Source: Candidatus Barnesiella excrementavium (GTDB taxonomy: Bacteria > Bacteroidota > Bacteroidia > Bacteroidales > Barnesiellaceae). Taken from it: a stretch of 64,000 bases of DNA. A program made the translations under genes and the position numbers. The notes under the pieces were generated by a model that did no database searches, was not told where the DNA came from, and was given only the letters and a program-made list of their open reading frames with translations. The stretch spans positions 1 through 64,000 of the forward strand of contig DXDM01000014.1 of the NCBI GenBank assembly GCA_019115485.1, read 5' to 3'. Every line of letters starts with the position of its first letter. Positions within the stretch are counted from its first letter, which is position 1. Shown piece by piece: positions 53,301-60,054 of this stretch.

Positions 53301-53590
53301 TGCGGGAGTGGCTTGCCGATGAACGGGTGAAGCCGTGGTTCCTGCCGGGGACCAAGGTGTGGACCGAGCGGGAAATCTTGCAGGCCGACGGCTCTTTCTA
53401 TCGTCCCGACCGGGTGGTCGAGACGCCCGACGGGGTCGTCGTCATCGACTACAAGTTCGGTTCGGTGGAACGGACTGACTACAAAAAGCAGGTGCGCACC
53501 TATATGGAGCTTGTTGGTGAGATGGGGTATGCCCAGGTGTCGGGCTTCATTTGGTATCTCGCTTTGGGAAAGATTGTGCCGGTTGAGTGA
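50333..53590 (+). CDS. addA: AddA/RecB-type UvrD helicase-nuclease
   Basis: This is the helicase-nuclease subunit of a double-strand-break end-processing complex. The Walker A box is KASAGSGKTYTLTLEYIKLL at residue 5. Further UvrD motifs are ILAVTFTNKATEEMKYRIV, FMIDEFQDTSNLQWGNFAPL, VGDVKQSIYRWRNSDW, VMTIHKSKGLEFKVVIIPF and VAFTRAEEELHIFAP. The C-terminal PD-(D/E)XK nuclease is marked by YGTLMHRILSEVD and GVVVIDYKFGSVERTDYKKQ. Length 1085 fits. The partner AddB nuclease gene is not next to it; a PAP2 gene follows 84 bp downstream. Confidence 0.92.
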   Translation: MLYIYKASAGSGKTYTLTLEYIKLLLGYRDEEGHYRIYRKSDSAHRRILAVTFTNKATEEMKYRIVSQLDLLAHDTDRSPYIGELERLFGCGREQVRATAAETLYVLLHDFSYFNISTIDRFFQQVLRNFTREVGLQGSFEVEMDNDFVTASAIDRMYADLSDDDQKGLLSWLVHYAEERIESGNWWSLGNRSERKDDLRELAGELSKENYKQYRSSILFQIKDKTVLDRYLREMRRVKGDFESLVRQLGETARAIIERHGVPVDRFKGKSRSWALYFGKLAGGRYDPPTPTFVGNVDNGDNWFGKSDRPACFDTLYAELNPVMREIVASFGEPYTRYNTAVQSAKYIYALGILVDIDRRIEEYEREHNVLLLSDTAGILNEVINENDAPFIYEKIGTRVNHFMIDEFQDTSNLQWGNFAPLIGESLSHDHTDLIVGDVKQSIYRWRNSDWSLLNEGVQSRFRSSQYSERSMDTNYRSCARVVEFNNRIFGEAAERLQQELEREVAESALVDGGFEVKVRKAYADIGQQVCASNRERGGRVEVSLWEADTRDDFCDEALSRIPDLLRDLQDRGYSPGDITFLTRTAREGTLLVDLLLRLNDENDDPRYRFDVISSESLLIKNSPLIGLLVGILRYIQDPSVELNRVMAVYEYNRLKSADTNDEAAVLSYFENRENIGLHLDDDFLQFVESVRQEPLFEMCERIIARFSRRENDRGERVYVQAFQDYVLDYCRTHTADLASFLAWWDDNEDKLSVTTPQEQDAMRVMTIHKSKGLEFKVVIIPFCNWKLDHRTDKTNFIWCRTQGEPFSQIPVLPLRYSSRLAQTYYATEYFDEKMHAYIDNLNVAYVAFTRAEEELHIFAPALKNRTKRESVGSISALLDVILFPDGGDGGDLHYEEGSDWRPAPKRVTEASAPVVLSGEYRSIEPGTRLHLRLQGKGVFGEGHDRAYGTLMHRILSEVDTLDRLDETVAGFVQTGELSEAEAVETLDHLREWLADERVKPWFLPGTKVWTEREILQADGSFYRPDRVVETPDGVVVIDYKFGSVERTDYKKQVRTYMELVGEMGYAQVSGFIWYLALGKIVPVE

Positions 53591-53674
53591 ATAGGTCGGC
53601 GCGGTGTTTGGATATGCCGGATAAAAGGCCGAACTTTGCAACGGTCTTTATAATTATGCTAATAGCTTGACAAG

Positions 53675-54991
53675 ATGAAAAACATCACACTACTCTTCAT
53701 GGCGGTTGTGCTGCTCGTTCCCTACTTCCCCTGTCGGGCCGCAGAACCCCGTGCGCTTGCCGGTGACAACGATTCGATTGTCGATTTACGGCCGCTCACC
53801 TCGTGGCAACGGTTCAACCGCAAGGTCGACAAGTTTACCTCCTCGAAAGGTTTTCAGATGACCTGTGTGGGGGTGCCGCTGGTGGTGGCCGGTGTGGCCA
53901 CGATGCCGGGGCGGGCACGATTCCGCCAGTTGCGCAACGACTATGTGCCCCACTTCCGATATAAGTATGACGATTATATGCAATATGCACCGGCCGTGGT
54001 GATGCTGGGTCTGAAAGGATTCGGCGTGGAGAGCCGCAGTTCGTGGGGCCGCATGCTGGTTTCCGATGCCTTCTCGGCCGCCATCATGGCCACGGTGGTC
54101 AATTCCATCAAATATACGGCTCATGTGCAGCGACCCGATGGCAGCAATTACAAGTCGTTCCCCTCGGGGCATACGGCTACGGCTTTCATGGCGGCCATGA
54201 TGATGCACAAGGAGTATGGCAACCGCAGTCCCTGGTACAGCATCTCGGCCTTCACGGTGGCAGCGGCGACTGGTATCAGCCGACAGCTGAATAACCGTCA
54301 CTGGGTGTCGGACGTGCTGGCCGGTGCCGGTATCGGTATCCTCTCGACCGAGTTGGGTTACTATCTGGCCGACCTGATATTTAAGGACAAAGGGTTGAAT
54401 TTCGAGTCGCCCACCTGTTACCCGCTGTTGGAGAAGCCCTCGTTTGTGGGGCTCTACATGGGTTTCTCTTCGGGGGTGGGAAGCATAGCTCTGGCCGACG
54501 GTATGAAGTTGAATACCGGTATCGGTAGCCGCATCGGTGTGGAGGGGGCCTATTTCTTCAACCGTTACATCGGTTGCGGCGGTATGGCTACGGTCTCGAA
54601 CATTCCCGTGTCGCTCAATACCCGTCCCGATGCCGCTCTCGAACCCATCGACGAGGGTAGGGCCATGGCCGGGGCCTATGCGCAATACCCTTGTACAAGT
54701 CGTTTTTCGGTAGGTTGCAAGGCGTTGGCCGGTTACAATTACATACCTTCGCAGACGCTGGGGTGCGAGGGTATCGGTTTCGACCGTGACGGGTTTGTGT
54801 GGAGCGCCGGTGTCTCGATAGGCTATATGCTGAAACGTCATTTCGGGGCCCGCTTCTTCTGCGACTATACTTCGACCTCGACCTCGTTCACGCTGTCGCC
54901 CTCGCAAGAGTTGGGTATATCGGAGGCCCGTTCGGGCAACAGCACGATTCATGCCCTCACCTGGGGAGCCTCGGCCAATATCCTGTTTTGA
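53675..54991 (+). CDS. PAP2-family phosphatase fused to an outer-membrane-type beta-barrel domain
   Basis: A signal peptide (MKNITLLFMAVVLLVPYFPC) precedes a PAP2 domain at residues about 60-245 with the three phosphatase motifs: KYTAHVQRPDG, KSFPSGHTATAF and SRQLNNRHWVSDVLAG. Such enzymes remove phosphate from lipids or undecaprenyl pyrophosphate. From about 260 the protein changes to amphipathic strands (KPSFVGLYMGFSSGVGSIAL, FVWSAGVSIGYMLKRHF) and ends HALTWGASANILF, with the terminal Phe expected for barrel insertion. Lipid A 1-/4'-phosphatase roles are possible but not shown. It ends at a strong terminator. Confidence 0.88.
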   Translation: MKNITLLFMAVVLLVPYFPCRAAEPRALAGDNDSIVDLRPLTSWQRFNRKVDKFTSSKGFQMTCVGVPLVVAGVATMPGRARFRQLRNDYVPHFRYKYDDYMQYAPAVVMLGLKGFGVESRSSWGRMLVSDAFSAAIMATVVNSIKYTAHVQRPDGSNYKSFPSGHTATAFMAAMMMHKEYGNRSPWYSISAFTVAAATGISRQLNNRHWVSDVLAGAGIGILSTELGYYLADLIFKDKGLNFESPTCYPLLEKPSFVGLYMGFSSGVGSIALADGMKLNTGIGSRIGVEGAYFFNRYIGCGGMATVSNIPVSLNTRPDAALEPIDEGRAMAGAYAQYPCTSRFSVGCKALAGYNYIPSQTLGCEGIGFDRDGFVWSAGVSIGYMLKRHFGARFFCDYTSTSTSFTLSPSQELGISEARSGNSTIHALTWGASANILF

Positions 54992-55029
54992 GAAGATATC
55001 CCGGGTAATGTACTCGGGGATAGAGAAAC

Positions 55030-55070
55030 ATAAAACGGGGCTGTATCGAAAGGATACAGCCCCGTTTTAT
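55030..55070. terminator. Strong bidirectional terminator between PAP2 and rpmH
   Basis: ATAAAACGGGGCTGTATC pairs perfectly with GATACAGCCCCGTTTTAT (18 bp, 5-nt loop). It serves the convergent PAP2 (+) and rpmH (-) genes. Confidence 0.93.
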
Positions 55071-55087
55071 ATGTCGGATAAACTTTT

Positions 55088-55243
55088 TTAGAAAGGATGT
55101 CTTTCGTCCGAAACCGTCAATTTGGCGCGGCCTTTTGCACGACGGCTGGCCAGTACGCGACGACCGTTTGCCGTAGACATTCTCAGACGGAATCCGTGTT
55201 TGTTAATTCTTTTTCTGTTCGAAGGTTGAAATGTTCTTTTCAT
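55088..55243 (-). CDS. rpmH: 50S ribosomal protein L34
   Basis: The 51-residue basic protein starts [20 protein letters not shown] at 55243; the track adds 15 upstream residues wrongly. The conserved [20 protein letters not shown] follows, then an extension [11 protein letters not shown] usual in Bacteroidetes. It is monocistronic, with its promoter about 50 bp upstream, divergent from efp. L34 lies at the surface of the large subunit near the exit tunnel. Confidence 0.97.
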   Translation of the reverse strand: MKRTFQPSNRKRINKHGFRLRMSTANGRRVLASRRAKGRAKLTVSDERHPF

Positions 55244-55285
55244 TGCCGTTATATTTTTATCGTTATTATTCCTTTTTTCGGACTG

Positions 55286-55316
55286 CAAAAATAGATACTT
55301 TTTTTTAATAAACCAA
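55286..55316 (-). promoter_or_regulatory. Promoter of rpmH
   Basis: On the minus strand TTG (55314-55316), 20 nt and TATTTTTG (55286-55293) match the Bacteroidetes consensus. Confidence 0.75.
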
Positions 55317-55344
55317 GAGATTGCCTATTTTTGGAAGATTTCTT

Positions 55345-55375
55345 TTTGAGATTTTATTGATTTAGTTTACTTTTG
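55345..55375 (+). promoter_or_regulatory. Promoter of efp
   Basis: TTTG (55345-55348), 19 nt and TACTTTTG (55368-55375) form a consensus promoter 53 bp upstream of the efp ATG. Confidence 0.78.
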
Positions 55376-55428
55376 TACTCCGAAAGTTCAGAGACAAAGA
55401 ACAATATAATCACAATAATAAGATAAGT

Positions 55429-55992
55429 ATGATTAACTCGCAAGACATTAAGAACGGAACTTGTATCCGTTTGGACGGAAAGCTCTATTTCTGCGTAGAA
55501 TTTTTGCATGTAAAACCGGGTAAGGGAAATACGATTATGCGTACCAAACTCAAAGATGTGGTTTCGGGTCGTGTGCTGGAACGCCGCTTCAACATCGGTG
55601 AAAAACTGGAAGACGTGCGGGTAGAGCGTCGTCCCTATCAATATTCCTACAACGAGGGTGATCACTATCATTTCCTCAACCAAGAGACTTGGGACGATAT
55701 CATCATCAATAAAGAGCTCATTACGGGTGTGGATTTCCTGAAAGAGGGTATGGTTGTCGAGGTGGTTTCCGATGCTTCGACCGATACCGTTCTCTTTGCC
55801 GAACTTCCGGTAAAGGTACAACTCGAAGTTACCTACACCGAGCCGGGTCTCAAAGGCGATACGGCTACCAATACCACCAAACCGGCTACGGTCGAGACGG
55901 GTGCCACGGTACGCGTGCCTCTCTTTATCGAAACGGGCGAGATGATCGTGGTCGATACGCGCGACGGTTCGTATATCGAGCGTGCCAAATAA
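55429..55992 (+). CDS. efp: Elongation factor P
   Basis: EF-P relieves ribosome stalling at polyproline stretches. The three-domain protein of 187 residues begins [20 protein letters not shown]. The tip loop [15 protein letters not shown] places Lys32 at the position that is modified in many bacteria. [20 protein letters not shown] is in domain 2, and the closing [30 protein letters not shown] is the family signature of domain 3. Typical of Bacteroidetes. It stands alone between its own promoter and the next promoter-repeat locus. Confidence 0.97.
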   Translation: MINSQDIKNGTCIRLDGKLYFCVEFLHVKPGKGNTIMRTKLKDVVSGRVLERRFNIGEKLEDVRVERRPYQYSYNEGDHYHFLNQETWDDIIINKELITGVDFLKEGMVVEVVSDASTDTVLFAELPVKVQLEVTYTEPGLKGDTATNTTKPATVETGATVRVPLFIETGEMIVVDTRDGSYIERAK

Positions 55993-56102
55993 GACGGCTT
56001 TTCAATTTCCTGATGATACGACGGGATTCGTGCAAGCGGGTCCCGTTCTTTTTTTCCTGCGTTGCATTTGGCTGCGTGCTTGGTCAAGGTATTTGAATGT
56101 TT

Positions 56103-56233
56103 GAAAACGGAGTTTTCATTTGTTTCTGCACTCACCTTTCGCTATATTTGGATAATATAGGCTGCGGTTCGGCATAACCAAATTTGAAAACGGAGTTTTC
56201 ATTTGTTTCTGCACTCACCTTTCACTATATTTG
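56103..56233 (+). repeat. Promoter-repeat locus C: two 83-bp units upstream of the GT2 gene
   Basis: Unit 1: GAAAAC-GGA-GTTTTC (56103-56117), TTTG (56119-56122), 20 nt, TATATTTG (56143-56150). Unit 2: GAAAAC-GGA-GTTTTC (56186-56200), TTTG (56202-56205), 20 nt, TATATTTG (56226-56233). The period is 83 bp. The dyad TATATT-TGGAT-AATATA is at 56143-56159. The last -7 box ends 21 bp before the glycosyltransferase ATG. Confidence 0.93.
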
Positions 56234-56254
56234 TAAAAACAGAATATTATCGTT

Positions 56255-57250
56255 ATGCCCTATTTCTCGATTATAGTGCCGGTGTACAATCGGCCCGACG
56301 AAGTGAACGACCTGCTTAAAAGTCTGTCGCAACAGACGTGCAGGGATTTTGAAGTTATTTTGGTGGAAGACGGTTCGACCGTGCGTTGTGCCGAGGCTGT
56401 CGAACGTTATGCCGACGCGCTGGATATACACTATTATTATAAGGAGAACGAGGGGCGCAGCATTGCCCGCAACTATGGAATGGAGCGGGCTTCGGGTCGC
56501 TATTTCATCTTTTTCGATTCTGATTGTGTGATTCCCGAGCGCTATTTCGAGGTGCTGAGCGCGGCCCTGAACCGGCATTATACCGATTGCTTCGGTGGAC
56601 CCGATGCGGCACACGACTCCTTTACCGATGTGCAGAAGGCTATCAACTACTCGATGACCTCTTTCCTCACGACGGGAGGCATTCGCGGAGGCAAGGTGCA
56701 GCTCGAAAAGTTCACGCCTCGTACCTTCAACATGGGATTCTCGCGCGAGGTGTATGAGCAGGTGGGGGGATTCCGCGAGATGTTCAGCGAGGATATCGAC
56801 ATGAGTACCCGCATTCGTCAGGCCGGATTCTCGATAGCTCTCATTCGCGACGCCTTTGTCTATCACAAGCGGAGGGTCAACCTGCGGCTGTTCCTTCGGC
56901 AGATTTACATCTTCGGCATGTCGCGCATTTCGCTCTATTTGCTTTATCCCGATACGTTGAAGCTCGTCCATTGGCTCCCCGCCTGTTTTGTGGTAGGGTC
57001 GCTGGCCATGATTATAGGCTCGTTTTTCTGGTGGCCGGCCATTTTGCCGCTGGTCCTCTATTTGCTGGCCGTCTTTGTGGTTTCGTGGTGCATGAACCGG
57101 CGGCTCAAAATTGCCGTGCTGTCGGTGGCTGCCAGCGTGATACAACTGGGCGGCTATGGCGTGGGTTTCTTGAAAGCCTTTTTCTTGAAGGTGGTGTTGG
57201 GCCGTGGCCGCGATGAGGCCGAAGAGGTGCGTTTGCGTAAAGGAAAGTAA
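56255..57250 (+). CDS. Family 2 glycosyltransferase with C-terminal membrane segments
   Basis: The GT-A domain starts MPYFSIIVPVYNRPDEVNDL. The nucleotide-sugar site includes VEDGSTVRCAEAVERY and the metal-binding DxD-like FFDSDCVIP near residue 90; the acceptor/base region is FREMFSEDIDMSTRIRQAGF near residue 183. Two or three hydrophobic segments follow from about 233 (LPACFVVGSLAMIIGSFFWW, LPLVLYLLAVFVVSW), so it is membrane-bound. It probably adds a sugar to a lipid-linked glycan; no glycan cluster is nearby. radC begins 2 bp after its stop, so the two are on one transcript. Confidence 0.9.
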   Translation: MPYFSIIVPVYNRPDEVNDLLKSLSQQTCRDFEVILVEDGSTVRCAEAVERYADALDIHYYYKENEGRSIARNYGMERASGRYFIFFDSDCVIPERYFEVLSAALNRHYTDCFGGPDAAHDSFTDVQKAINYSMTSFLTTGGIRGGKVQLEKFTPRTFNMGFSREVYEQVGGFREMFSEDIDMSTRIRQAGFSIALIRDAFVYHKRRVNLRLFLRQIYIFGMSRISLYLLYPDTLKLVHWLPACFVVGSLAMIIGSFFWWPAILPLVLYLLAVFVVSWCMNRRLKIAVLSVAASVIQLGGYGVGFLKAFFLKVVLGRGRDEAEEVRLRKGK

Positions 57251-57252
57251 CC

Positions 57253-57954
57253 ATGGAACGGAAGCGGGAGAAGTTGACCATCACCGAATGGGCCGTCGAG
57301 GACCGGCCTCGCGAGAAGATGATGTTGCATGGCATCAGGGCGTTGAGCAATGCCGAGTTGTTAGCAATACTTATCGGGTCGGGCAATGTCGACGAGACGG
57401 CAGTAGAGCTCTCGCAGCGCATTCTCAATGCGGCGGGGAACAGTCTGAACAATCTGGGCAAGTATGGAATCGACGACTTGGTGAAGCCCTTCAAGGGGAT
57501 AGGCGAGGCGAAGGCCATCACGATTATGGCCGCTTTGGAAATCGGTCGCCGTCGCCGGGACGAGGAGTTGCCACGACGTCCCGAGATAGTGGGTAGTGCC
57601 GATGTCTATAACCTTTTGCGTGGGCAGATGATTGACTTGCCGCACGAGGAGTTTTGGGTGTTGTTGCTCAACCGGGCCAATCGGGTAATCGATACTTTGC
57701 GGGTAAGTCAGGGAGGGACGTCGGCGACGGTGGTCGATGTGAAACTGGTCATGCGCTCGGCTTTACAGCAGTTAGCCTCGGCTTTGATTCTGTGTCACAA
57801 TCACCCGTCGAACAACTTGTCGCCCAGTACGGCCGACGACCGGGTGACCGGTAAAATCAAGTCGGCTGCGGCGCTCTTCGATATAGCGGTGCTCGACCAC
57901 ATTATCGTAGGCGAGGAGGGCTATTTCAGCTATGCCGACGAGGGGCGGTTGTGA
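57253..57954 (+). CDS. radC: RadC family JAB/JAMM domain protein
   Basis: The 233-residue protein has a helix-hairpin-helix region (GIRALSNAELLAILIGSGN, KPFKGIGEAKAITIMAALEI) and the C-terminal JAB1/MPN-like fold with metal motif ALILCHNHPSNNLSPSTADD near residue 178. VLLLNRANRVIDTLRVSQGG is the other hallmark segment. Despite the name, a role in DNA repair is doubtful for the family, which is often linked to competence or mobile elements. Here it is a core-like gene joined to a glycosyltransferase. Confidence 0.94.
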   Translation: MERKREKLTITEWAVEDRPREKMMLHGIRALSNAELLAILIGSGNVDETAVELSQRILNAAGNSLNNLGKYGIDDLVKPFKGIGEAKAITIMAALEIGRRRRDEELPRRPEIVGSADVYNLLRGQMIDLPHEEFWVLLLNRANRVIDTLRVSQGGTSATVVDVKLVMRSALQQLASALILCHNHPSNNLSPSTADDRVTGKIKSAAALFDIAVLDHIIVGEEGYFSYADEGRL

Positions 57955-57987
57955 GTGATTCCGATTATCCCTTTCTCCTTTCTCTTT

Positions 57988-58842
57988 TTACTTTGAGGTG
58001 TACCATTCTTGCAAGTGACGAATGACGGTCTGTCCCATCAACCGGCTGCCCTCGGCGTTTGGGTGCAGCCCGTCGTAGAGGTATTTGTGCTCTTGGGATT
58101 CTACTTCGGTGGTGATGCCCGACTCGTTGTACATGTCGATGGTGTGGCAGTCGAGTTTCTCTCCGGCCCGTTGTATGGCTTCGACAATCAAGGGAAGTCG
58201 CTCGGGCAGAGGTGAGCGTTGTATGGGAGTAAGTAATATGATTTGAGTCGAGGGGCTATATTTGCGGATAACCGAAACCGCCCAATAAATGGCTCCGTAG
58301 ATAGTTTTCCGATCGGCTTCTTGATAGGGATTATCCAATTGGGAGATATCGCCGATAGCTTTTAATCCAGCTGCATCGTTTGTTCCACAAGAAATGATTA
58401 CGAAAAAAGGGGTAAAAGTAGAGTCAGGGTCCCGAAGTCCGGTGAGAGGAGAGGGAGTCTCACTATGAAAAATTTCGCCATCGGTTTCGGGAATGACTGT
58501 CCCTGCGGGAACAATCATTTGCAGGAGGCGGAATATTTGATTGGAGATGACATTGTTCGTGTTATCTTCGTTGTATCTTGGATCCTCGTTGGTGTCGACA
58601 CAGGTGTTGTAGTAGTCGGTCAAGTGGGCTCCCGATACCGCCAGGTTGGTCAGGGTCATGCCGAAATATTGTGCGGTAACCCATGCCCATGAATCGTCGG
58701 GAGCCGTGATGCTGTTGCCCAAAGCTACCAGTTGTTTTCCGTCAAGCGATACGGGAAGTTTGGGTTGAACCTGGTCTTGCGATTGGCAGCCGGCCAATAG
58801 CAGGACGATAGATGTCAGAATTGAATGGATAGGAGCTTTCAT
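57988..58842 (-). CDS. SGNH/GDSL-family hydrolase, lipoprotein
   Basis: The start at 58842 (MKAPIHSILTSIVLLLAGC) gives a lipoprotein signal with Cys19. Block I, LVALGNSITAPDDSWAWVTA, has the nucleophile Ser in GNSIT. Block III is FFVIISCGTNDAAG with the oxyanion Asn, and block V is YLYDGLHPNAEGSRLM with the Asp-x-x-His pair. Length 284 fits an esterase or acetylxylan/rhamnogalacturonan-type deacetylase; the substrate is not clear. It is monocistronic, and its stop is 34 bp from that of radC, which is convergent. Confidence 0.92.
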   Translation of the reverse strand: MKAPIHSILTSIVLLLAGCQSQDQVQPKLPVSLDGKQLVALGNSITAPDDSWAWVTAQYFGMTLTNLAVSGAHLTDYYNTCVDTNEDPRYNEDNTNNVISNQIFRLLQMIVPAGTVIPETDGEIFHSETPSPLTGLRDPDSTFTPFFVIISCGTNDAAGLKAIGDISQLDNPYQEADRKTIYGAIYWAVSVIRKYSPSTQIILLTPIQRSPLPERLPLIVEAIQRAGEKLDCHTIDMYNESGITTEVESQEHKYLYDGLHPNAEGSRLMGQTVIRHLQEWYTSK

Positions 58843-58914
58843 GGAATATGTAAAAACCTGTTGATCAGCGATGAGCAACAGGTTTTCGGTTTATAAATGG
58901 AATAGGATTGTACG

Positions 58915-59514
58915 TTATTTCTTGGCGGCATCGTAGCGCTTGTTCAGCAGCTCGACCACCTCGTTGGTGATGTCGTAGGCCGGGTTGATGTAGAGCGTAC
59001 TGGCGTTGTTGAAGATAGCCTCGTATTTCTTCTCTTGGTTATACTCTTTGATGAAGGTGTTGATTGAGTCGTTCATCTGCATGAGCATCTTTTGTTGCTC
59101 GAGCATATTCTCGTTGTCAAGGCGCTGGGCATACTCTTGCAGGTCGGCAGCCTTCTTTTCAAGGCGTTGGTACTCCTGTTGGGCTCTTTCGGGCGAAAGG
59201 AACGCATTGTTCTGGTATTTGCGTTGGAAATCGTCCTGCTCTTTTTTCAACTGGCGGGCTTTTTCGTTGATTGAAGCGCGGGCATTCTCCTGCTTGTTAA
59301 TCATCTTCTCGTTGAGATCTTTGGCGTAGTTGTATTTGGAGAGCAAAGAGTCTACGTTGATGTAGGCAATGGGCAATTTCCCTTCAAGAGAGGCAGTCGA
59401 TGTAGCGTCGTTGGACGTTTGATTCGTTGCGTTTTGTTTATTGCCGCATTGAGCCATCAATAAGGATAAGGCAATCACTGTTACTGTTCGGATTGCAAGA
59501 GTAAAAGTCTTCAT
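58915..59514 (-). CDS. OmpH/Skp-like periplasmic chaperone, lipoprotein form
   Basis: The start at 59514 (MKTFTLAIRTVTVIALSLLM) gives a signal with AQC as lipobox (Cys22). Residues about 48-58 (LPIAYINVDSLLSKYNYAKD) are the Skp/OmpH start, followed by a long coiled coil about 60-140 (QLKKEQDDFQRKYQNNAFLS, QQEYQRLEKKAADLQEYAQR) and the closing AIFNNASTLYINPAYDITNE strand-helix. Skp trimers hold unfolded outer-membrane proteins in the periplasm. The lipoprotein form is frequent in Bacteroidetes. The small membrane protein gene lies 28 bp upstream, probably in the same unit. Confidence 0.92.
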   Translation of the reverse strand: MKTFTLAIRTVTVIALSLLMAQCGNKQNATNQTSNDATSTASLEGKLPIAYINVDSLLSKYNYAKDLNEKMINKQENARASINEKARQLKKEQDDFQRKYQNNAFLSPERAQQEYQRLEKKAADLQEYAQRLDNENMLEQQKMLMQMNDSINTFIKEYNQEKKYEAIFNNASTLYINPAYDITNEVVELLNKRYDAAKK

Positions 59515-59542
59515 GTTATTTATCAGTCTAAAATTTATATCG

Positions 59543-59734
59543 TTATTTAAGTTTCTCCTTCCTCTCCTGTGCATCGGTCGAAACGGCGCAGAAGATACCT
59601 TTTTTGCGCAGATACTGGTTGTCACTGATGTGCGGACTGGGGAACCGACCGCCCTTGACAAAGAAAACTTTCACGCCCAAAAGAGCGACTGCCAGTACAA
59701 GAAACCCTGCGGTAAAAAGTAGAATTTTCCACAT
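59543..59734 (-). CDS. Small single-span membrane protein, conserved in Bacteroidales
   Basis: The 63-residue protein has an N-terminal span (MWKILLFTAGFLVLAVALLG) and a cytoplasmic or periplasmic tail with KGGRFPSPHISDNQYLRKKG and IFCAVSTDAQERKEK. The GRFP...ISxNxxLRKKGIxC pattern occurs in other Bacteroidales small proteins as far as I recall. The function is unknown. It is likely co-transcribed with the Skp-like gene. It is divergent from promoter-repeat locus D. Confidence 0.78.
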   Translation of the reverse strand: MWKILLFTAGFLVLAVALLGVKVFFVKGGRFPSPHISDNQYLRKKGIFCAVSTDAQERKEKLK

Positions 59735-59784
59735 TTCACTTTCCTTTTAGAGCATATAGGAATCAACTCGGTCAAGCCTCACTT

Positions 59785-59833
59785 GAAAACTTTGTTTTCC
59801 GTTTGTCTTTACTCTCGCCTTTCACTATATTTG
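59785..59833 (+). repeat. Promoter-repeat locus D: single unit upstream of pepD
   Basis: GAAAAC-TTT-GTTTTC (59785-59799), TTTG (59802-59805, one nt further than elsewhere), 20 nt, TATATTTG (59826-59833). Upstream only a decayed remnant of the linking sequence is visible (about 59755-59784). The -7 box is 221 bp from the pepD ATG, so the leader would be about 215 nt; the stretch between (59834-60054) has no ORF that I support. Confidence 0.88.
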
Positions 59834-60054
59834 TCTATCCAAACAAAGCCCCTGGCCGGCGCGAGACAAACCGCTTGGTTGTGTATGCCTTACGGGGTCG
59901 CTTTGCTGTGCAAAGATAGAAAAGGAAAATGTGAATTTGGTCGAAGAATGGAATTATTTTGACGACGAAATCGGGAAAATCGAGAAATTTAACATAAATT
60001 TCTTCGGATATAGAAAGTTTAGCAAAGAGCAAATTGTTACTAAAATAGAAAGAT

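Noticed and set aside
50336-53641. 1101-residue open frame on the minus strand opposite addA
   Set aside because: It is a complement shadow produced by high-GC third positions; the plus frame has all helicase motifs and the minus translation has none.
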